The notes under the pieces were generated by a model. The model was given only the letters and a program-made list of their open reading frames with translations. It was not told where the DNA came from and made no database searches. A DNA stretch of 64,000 nucleotides. It comes from an uncultured Oscillospiraceae bacterium. GTDB taxonomy: Bacteria > Bacillota > Clostridia > Oscillospirales > Ruminococcaceae. Each line of letters starts with the position of its first letter. Positions within the stretch are counted from its first letter, which is position 1. Shown piece by piece: positions 60,556 through 64,000 of the stretch. The DNA is taken from positions 6,957-70,956 of the forward strand of contig CAKSEO010000007.1 of assembly GCA_934446565.1 (NCBI GenBank). The letters are read 5' to 3'. Made by a program: the position numbers and the translations under genes.

Positions 60556-61125
60556 ATGTATTCTGACGACGAGCTTTTTGATGTCCTCAGTGAAAACGGC
60601 GAGCGCACGGAAACCACTAAGCGCCGCGGGGACATCCACCGCGACGGCGACTGGCACGCCAGCGTCCATATCTGGATGGCGCGCCGGCGTATCAGCGGCA
60701 TGGAGTTCCTGCTGCAAAAGCGCGCGGACGACAAAGATTCGTTCCCGGGCTGCTGGGATGCCGCCTCCACCGGGCACATCGACGCAGGTGAGGACGCGAT
60801 ATCCGCAGCAATACGAGAGCTTCGGGAAGAACTCGGGATATGCGCCAGACCCTCCGAATTCGTGTTGCTATTCCGCAGAAAGGTCTGCGAGGATAACATA
60901 TTCCACGGGAAACGGTTCCTCAACAATGAGCTGAAATGGGTGTTCCTGTATAAGGGAGCGCTCCCCGATACTTCGATACATTTCGAGCGCGAGGAGATAT
61001 CCGGCGTGGAGTGGCAGAATGCTGTTGCCATCAGGAAGTCGCTGGAGAAAAAAGACCCCGCGTACTGTATCGACTTACAGGAATTCCGCGAGGTGATGAC
61101 CTGCGCCGGAGATATCCTGCCCTAA
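60556..61125 (+). CDS. Nudix hydrolase
   Basis: A 189-residue protein with the Nudix box around GHIDAGEDAISAAIRELREE (about 75-95, G-x5-E-x7-REUxEExGU). The N-terminal DDELFDVLSENG and the WHASVHIWM segment resemble isopentenyl-diphosphate isomerase-like or YfcD-type Nudix proteins. It hydrolyses a nucleoside or other diphosphate; the substrate is unknown. ATG 60556 follows TGGAGG. It is the next gene after ung on the same strand. Confidence 0.9.
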   Translation: MYSDDELFDVLSENGERTETTKRRGDIHRDGDWHASVHIWMARRRISGMEFLLQKRADDKDSFPGCWDAASTGHIDAGEDAISAAIRELREELGICARPSEFVLLFRRKVCEDNIFHGKRFLNNELKWVFLYKGALPDTSIHFEREEISGVEWQNAVAIRKSLEKKDPAYCIDLQEFREVMTCAGDILP

Positions 61126-61157
61126 AAGCAGTACTAGCATAAGAAAGGAAAATCATC

Positions 61158-61499
61158 ATGCCGTTTATAAATACGAAATATTCCCAGAAGATAACTCCGG
61201 AGCAGGAGCTTGAGCTCAAGACTGCCCTGGGTTCTGCTGTATCCATACTCGGAAAGACCGAGAGCTGGCTCATGCTCGGCTTTGAGCAGGAGTGCTCGCT
61301 GTACTTCCGCGGAGAGAAGTCCGAGAAGATCGCATTTGTTGACGTCAGCCTGTACGGTCAGGCTTCCCCGGCGGCATGCGACAAGATGACCGCAGAGATA
61401 TGCGGAATTTACACCCGGGTGCTGGGAGTTCCCGCAGATAAGATATACGTCAAGTACGCTCCTACCGACTGCTGGGGCTGGAACGGCGGCAATTTCTGA
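61158..61499 (+). CDS. MIF/tautomerase-superfamily protein
   Basis: A 113-residue protein starting MPFINTKYSQKI, so Pro2 can serve as the N-terminal catalytic base after removal of Met. Later, WLMLGFEQECSLYFRG and KIYVKYAPTDCWGWNG fit the macrophage migration inhibitory factor-like family rather than short 4-OT. Activity on phenylpyruvate-type enols is likely; its cellular role in bacteria is unclear. It ends just before a bidirectional terminator. Confidence 0.9.
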   Translation: MPFINTKYSQKITPEQELELKTALGSAVSILGKTESWLMLGFEQECSLYFRGEKSEKIAFVDVSLYGQASPAACDKMTAEICGIYTRVLGVPADKIYVKYAPTDCWGWNGGNF

Positions 61500-61515
61500 T
61501 AGGCAAAATAAGCAA

Positions 61516-61541
61516 AAGGGGCTGTATCTTGCAGCCCCTGA
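61516..61541. terminator. Bidirectional terminator between MIF-like and terminase genes
   Basis: AGGGGCTG/CAGCCCCT stem around TATCTTG. On the minus strand it is followed by TTTGCTTATTTT, good for the terminase transcript; the plus-strand T content is weaker. Confidence 0.75.
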
Positions 61542-61546
61542 TGTTA

Positions 61547-62779
61547 TCAGTATCTGAAAAGCTCTCTTTCAAAGCGTTCCAGAGAGTATTCGAACGCATC
61601 CAGACTGTCGATGTTGGTCGAACCGTCGTCAAGGCGGACATCCTTGTGCAGACTGTGTTCGTCCCAGACTGCGGATTTCAGCGCGTCTATCAGGTGTGGA
61701 CATTCCGAGCTGATATGCAGCCTGCCCGCTGAAATGAGTCGGTTCACCATGTTTATACGGTTGGATACCTGCTTTTTCATTGCGTTTTTGACCTCCAGGC
61801 TGACTGCGCTGCGGAAACTCTTTATCAGCAGCTGCTCCGCGCTGTCGCAGCATGCCATTGCGAGCGACGGGAAACGCTCCCGCTCCTGCACGATGTAACC
61901 GGAGAACGCCGATATCAGGCTTTCCGCGCTGACATTGCGCTTGTCGTAGTGCTCGGACAGAACGTAAACGTTGTTGAAACCCGCGTCGAATCCAGTGTGC
62001 ACGAAAGCGCTGGCGCTCTTGTTCCCGCCGTAGTCCACGCCAACGACCGAGGTCATCAGCGGGCTTCCCGACAGGCGCTCCCGGAGCTCCTGCGGAGATA
62101 TCACGCATTTCTGCGAGAAATCCTCGTATATCCTGCCCTCGGCGGCTGTCCAGTTGCCGAGAATAAAACGGTCGTAGAATACCCCGGTGAATTCCGTTTT
62201 CAATGCCTCGACATATTCCGCCGGGAGGAATATGTTGTCGTCCAGCGTGAATTTCAGGTCGAGCAGGTCAAGCGCGGAGTTATCCAGGTAATTGCGTTTA
62301 AGCCAGTGCCCGGGGTTGTCCGGATTGGTCGTTGCGATAAGCTTTGCGCCCCTGATGGACAGTCTTGACAGCAGCATTGCGAAGAAATCCTCCGGAAACA
62401 GCGACAGCTCGTCGCAGTAGGCGCCGTTGAGAGTCATGCCGCGTATCTTGCTTTCAGCTTGCGCATTGGAGGCTCCCTCGAGGTATATTTTACGTCCGAA
62501 CAACCTGCCCTCTTTCTTGCTGAGACTGTAGCTGAAGCATTCCCCGAACAGCCCGCACATCGGCTCGAGGACATTACGGCGCATGGTGGTCAGTGTTTTC
62601 CCTGCCATTAGGTACGCGCCGTTTTCCGGAGCGGAAGCCACCCAGAATCCCCACATTATCATGGATATCCAGGTTTTCCCGCTGCGGACGCTGCCCTCAA
62701 GAATGTTGATACGCCTTAGTTTTCCCGACCTGACCAGCCCGAGAGCCGCTTTCTGCTTGGGGGAAAAGACGTTGTTCAT
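61547..62779 (-). CDS. terL: Phage terminase large subunit (PBSX type)
   Basis: A 410-residue DNA-packaging ATPase/nuclease. The N-terminal part has Walker A GSVRSGKTW (29-37), KTLTTMRRNVLEPM, and the NGAYCDELSLFPE segment (Walker B-like). The C-terminal nuclease part begins VGVDYGGNKS. It resembles the PBSX-family large terminases. Length is normal, so the gene looks intact. The small subunit-like gene overlaps its start by four bases. No portal, capsid or tail genes follow on either side, so it is an orphan remnant or domesticated pair. Confidence 0.88.
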   Translation of the reverse strand: MNNVFSPKQKAALGLVRSGKLRRINILEGSVRSGKTWISMIMWGFWVASAPENGAYLMAGKTLTTMRRNVLEPMCGLFGECFSYSLSKKEGRLFGRKIYLEGASNAQAESKIRGMTLNGAYCDELSLFPEDFFAMLLSRLSIRGAKLIATTNPDNPGHWLKRNYLDNSALDLLDLKFTLDDNIFLPAEYVEALKTEFTGVFYDRFILGNWTAAEGRIYEDFSQKCVISPQELRERLSGSPLMTSVVGVDYGGNKSASAFVHTGFDAGFNNVYVLSEHYDKRNVSAESLISAFSGYIVQERERFPSLAMACCDSAEQLLIKSFRSAVSLEVKNAMKKQVSNRINMVNRLISAGRLHISSECPHLIDALKSAVWDEHSLHKDVRLDDGSTNIDSLDAFEYSLERFERELFRY

Positions 62780-63024
62780 TCGTCGTCCTCCATTTCAGAG
62801 TAAGCAGAGATCATTGCCGCAAGCTGGGAGTTGCTGTCCGGAGAGTTCTCCTCGAGCATTTCGAATACCAGTTTGAACACCTTTGCGAGCTTTTCGAGGT
62901 CCTTTTCGGCGAGGGCGGTTATCAGCTCCTCGTCGGTCAGCTTGCGGGTGAACATTCTTCCGAATTTCATGAAAGCGGAGTTGTTCTTTTCGAAGAATTC
63001 CGCTGAAGTTAATTTTTTAGCCAT
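62776..63024 (-). CDS. Small protein preceding terminase (possible small-subunit or partner)
   Basis: An 82-residue protein of helical character (MAKKLTSAEFFEKNNSAFM, then a DEELITALAEKDLEKL segment), with a Glu/Asp-rich end. Start 63024 follows GGAAAGGAG; a longer frame lacks a site. The stop overlaps the start of terL (ATGA). By position it could be a small terminase subunit, but it lacks a visible DNA-binding motif, so this is a guess. Confidence 0.68.
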   Translation of the reverse strand: MAKKLTSAEFFEKNNSAFMKFGRMFTRKLTDEELITALAEKDLEKLAKVFKLVFEMLEENSPDSNSQLAAMISAYSEMEDDE

Positions 63025-63108
63025 ATAGTACTCCTTTCCGCAGGAATATTCCTGCATGTTGATGTTAACAGGAAAGGAGGTGCAATTTACTGCAAAAGGA
63101 GAAAAAAC

Positions 63109-63771
63109 ATGCCTTTTTCACAGCAGTCAGTCGATTTCCTGTTCGAAAACCGGCTGCACGACAGCCGCGAGTGGTTCAGAGACCACAAGCAGACCTACAC
63201 CGAGCAGGTGACGGAGCCGATGAAACAGCTGATACTTGACGTGGCTCCGACCATTCTTAAAATCGACCAGCTTATTGAAATAAACCCCGCGCGTATCTCC
63301 AGGATATACCGCGATATGCGCCTTAATCCGGATTCCATTTTCCGCGACCACATCTGGTATACGTTCAGCCGCACACGGGAGCAGTACCACGCGCTGCCGG
63401 GATTCTATTTCTCAATAGGCGCAGGCGGGATAAGCTACGGTTGCGGATACTACTGCGCGTCGGCGCAGTCCATGCAGAAACTGCGCAGCCTTATCCTTGC
63501 CGGGGACGACAGTTTCAAGGAGGCATTCCTTGCGGCGGATAAGCTGAAAGGCTTCGAGATGTTCGGCGACCTTTATAAGCGCAGCAAGTATCCCGACCAG
63601 CCGGAAGAGCTGCGCCGTTGGCTCGACCGCAAGAGCATAGGATTTTCCCTCGACACGAACGACCCAGAAATAATGTTCTCGGAAAAGCTGGCGCAGCGCG
63701 TCGCGAGGGATTTTAAGAAGCTAGCGCCGTTCTATGAGCTTTGCATGAAAGCGGAAACTCTGCCGGAATAA
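63109..63771 (+). CDS. DUF2461-family protein
   Basis: A 220-residue protein of the DUF2461 (TIGR02453) family: VDFLFENRLHDSREWFRDHKQTY at the start and INPARISRIYRDMRLNPD in the middle, followed by GFYFSIGAGGISYGCGYY. Function unknown. It starts after AAAAGGAG and is divergent from the terminase pair. It is the last complete gene before the FMN riboswitch. Confidence 0.87.
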   Translation: MPFSQQSVDFLFENRLHDSREWFRDHKQTYTEQVTEPMKQLILDVAPTILKIDQLIEINPARISRIYRDMRLNPDSIFRDHIWYTFSRTREQYHALPGFYFSIGAGGISYGCGYYCASAQSMQKLRSLILAGDDSFKEAFLAADKLKGFEMFGDLYKRSKYPDQPEELRRWLDRKSIGFSLDTNDPEIMFSEKLAQRVARDFKKLAPFYELCMKAETLPE

Positions 63772-63786
63772 TTTTTTCCACTCCTA

Positions 63787-63815
63787 TTGACAAAACCGCG
63801 CGGCGGGTATATAAT
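63787..63815 (+). promoter_or_regulatory. Sigma-A promoter for FMN-riboswitch leader
   Basis: TTGACA (63787-63792) and TATAAT (63810-63815) with a 17-base spacer; transcription would start near 63822. Confidence 0.82.
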
Positions 63816-63851
63816 GTAATTACGGCGAGGTTTCGCCGAATACATTTTATA

Positions 63852-63964
63852 TCTGTTTCGGGGCGGAGTGAAATTCTCCACCGGCGGTGAAAGTCCGCGA
63901 GCCATAAAGGTTGAACCGGTGAGATTCCGGTACCGACGGTATAGTCCGGATGAAAGAATCAGAA
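63852..63964 (+). promoter_or_regulatory. FMN riboswitch (RFN element)
   Basis: Reads TCGGGGCGGAGTGAAATTC, then CCGGCGGTGAAAGTCCGCGAGC, then GGTGAGATTCCGGTACCGAC and GTATAGTCCGGATGAAAGA. All conserved RFN segments are present and in order. It would control a riboflavin transporter (ribU) or synthesis operon that starts beyond the right edge. Confidence 0.96.
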
Positions 63965-64000
63965 AACAAATGTGTTATCGCTTCTGCGTGCATATTTGCG

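Noticed and set aside
1-64000. CRISPR arrays, rRNA and tRNA genes
   Set aside because: No regularly spaced repeats, no rRNA segments and no cloverleaf with a TTCGAATC-type arm were seen by eye on either strand.

Overview
The window reads as a chromosomal stretch of a low-complexity-envelope Gram-positive, most likely a gut-type Clostridia of the Oscillospiraceae/Ruminococcaceae kind. The reasons are the Firmicutes-style signals (strong AGGAGG ribosome sites, sigma-A promoters with 17-base spacers, a tRNA-Trp T-box, THF and FMN riboswitches, a BirA-type biotin operator), Firmicutes gene sets (RNase Y, FakA with Gls24/Asp23, ECF S components, flotillin, class II Trp-tRNA leader, UPF0210 with its ACT partner) and a SpoIID-like wall protein. 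No rRNA, tRNA gene or CRISPR array was seen. The species assignment is inference.

Layout. 1-7.5 kb: the tail of a PH-domain membrane protein, an Orn/Lys/Arg-type decarboxylase behind two tandem parvulin-like lipoprotein foldases, a BMP-type binding lipoprotein, a repeat element, a FliD-like protein, a F420-ligase-like protein. 7.5-20 kb: pyrE, a 630-base gap holding promoters, DnaA-box-like sites and a structured leader, then rny, a soluble hydrogenase-like chemoreceptor, a TetR regulator, a phosphoesterase, bioY, a glycosyltransferase, proC, a folate ECF component under a THF riboswitch, pfkA and thioredoxin. 19-31 kb: a flippase-like protein, a pyruvyltransferase/FrhB fusion, an ABC exporter, rpmB, trpS under a T-box, a large secreted repeat protein and a DUF389 protein. 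30.5-39 kb: an aminotransferase, a three-gene Zn-ribbon/Sel1, TerY-C and kinase module, a MATE exporter behind a leader terminator, and a two-gene SpoIID/peptidoglycan-binding pair. 39-46 kb: flotillin, Hpt protein, MreB, CCA transferase, UPF0210 and ACT protein. 46-54.5 kb: a co-directional block of PHP phosphatase, Lrp regulator, aminotransferase, ispE, gls24, fakA, recG and rsmE with start/stop overlaps. 54.5-64 kb: small envelope proteins, queH, a DMT transporter, flavoproteins, ung, Nudix, a MIF-like protein, an isolated terminase pair, a DUF2461 protein and an FMN riboswitch for a gene beyond the right edge.

Most of this is ordinary housekeeping and transport. The most unusual content is non-coding. 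One family of about 0.19 kb elements (two full copies and one remnant) sits between two copies of a terminator hairpin, as if each insertion duplicated the terminator. A second family of about 0.6 kb fold-back elements (two copies) is built from strings of small palindromes, one of which has changed sides between copies. Among the genes, the reduced TerY-type kinase module, the hydrogenase-like chemoreceptor and the stand-alone terminase pair deserve attention.
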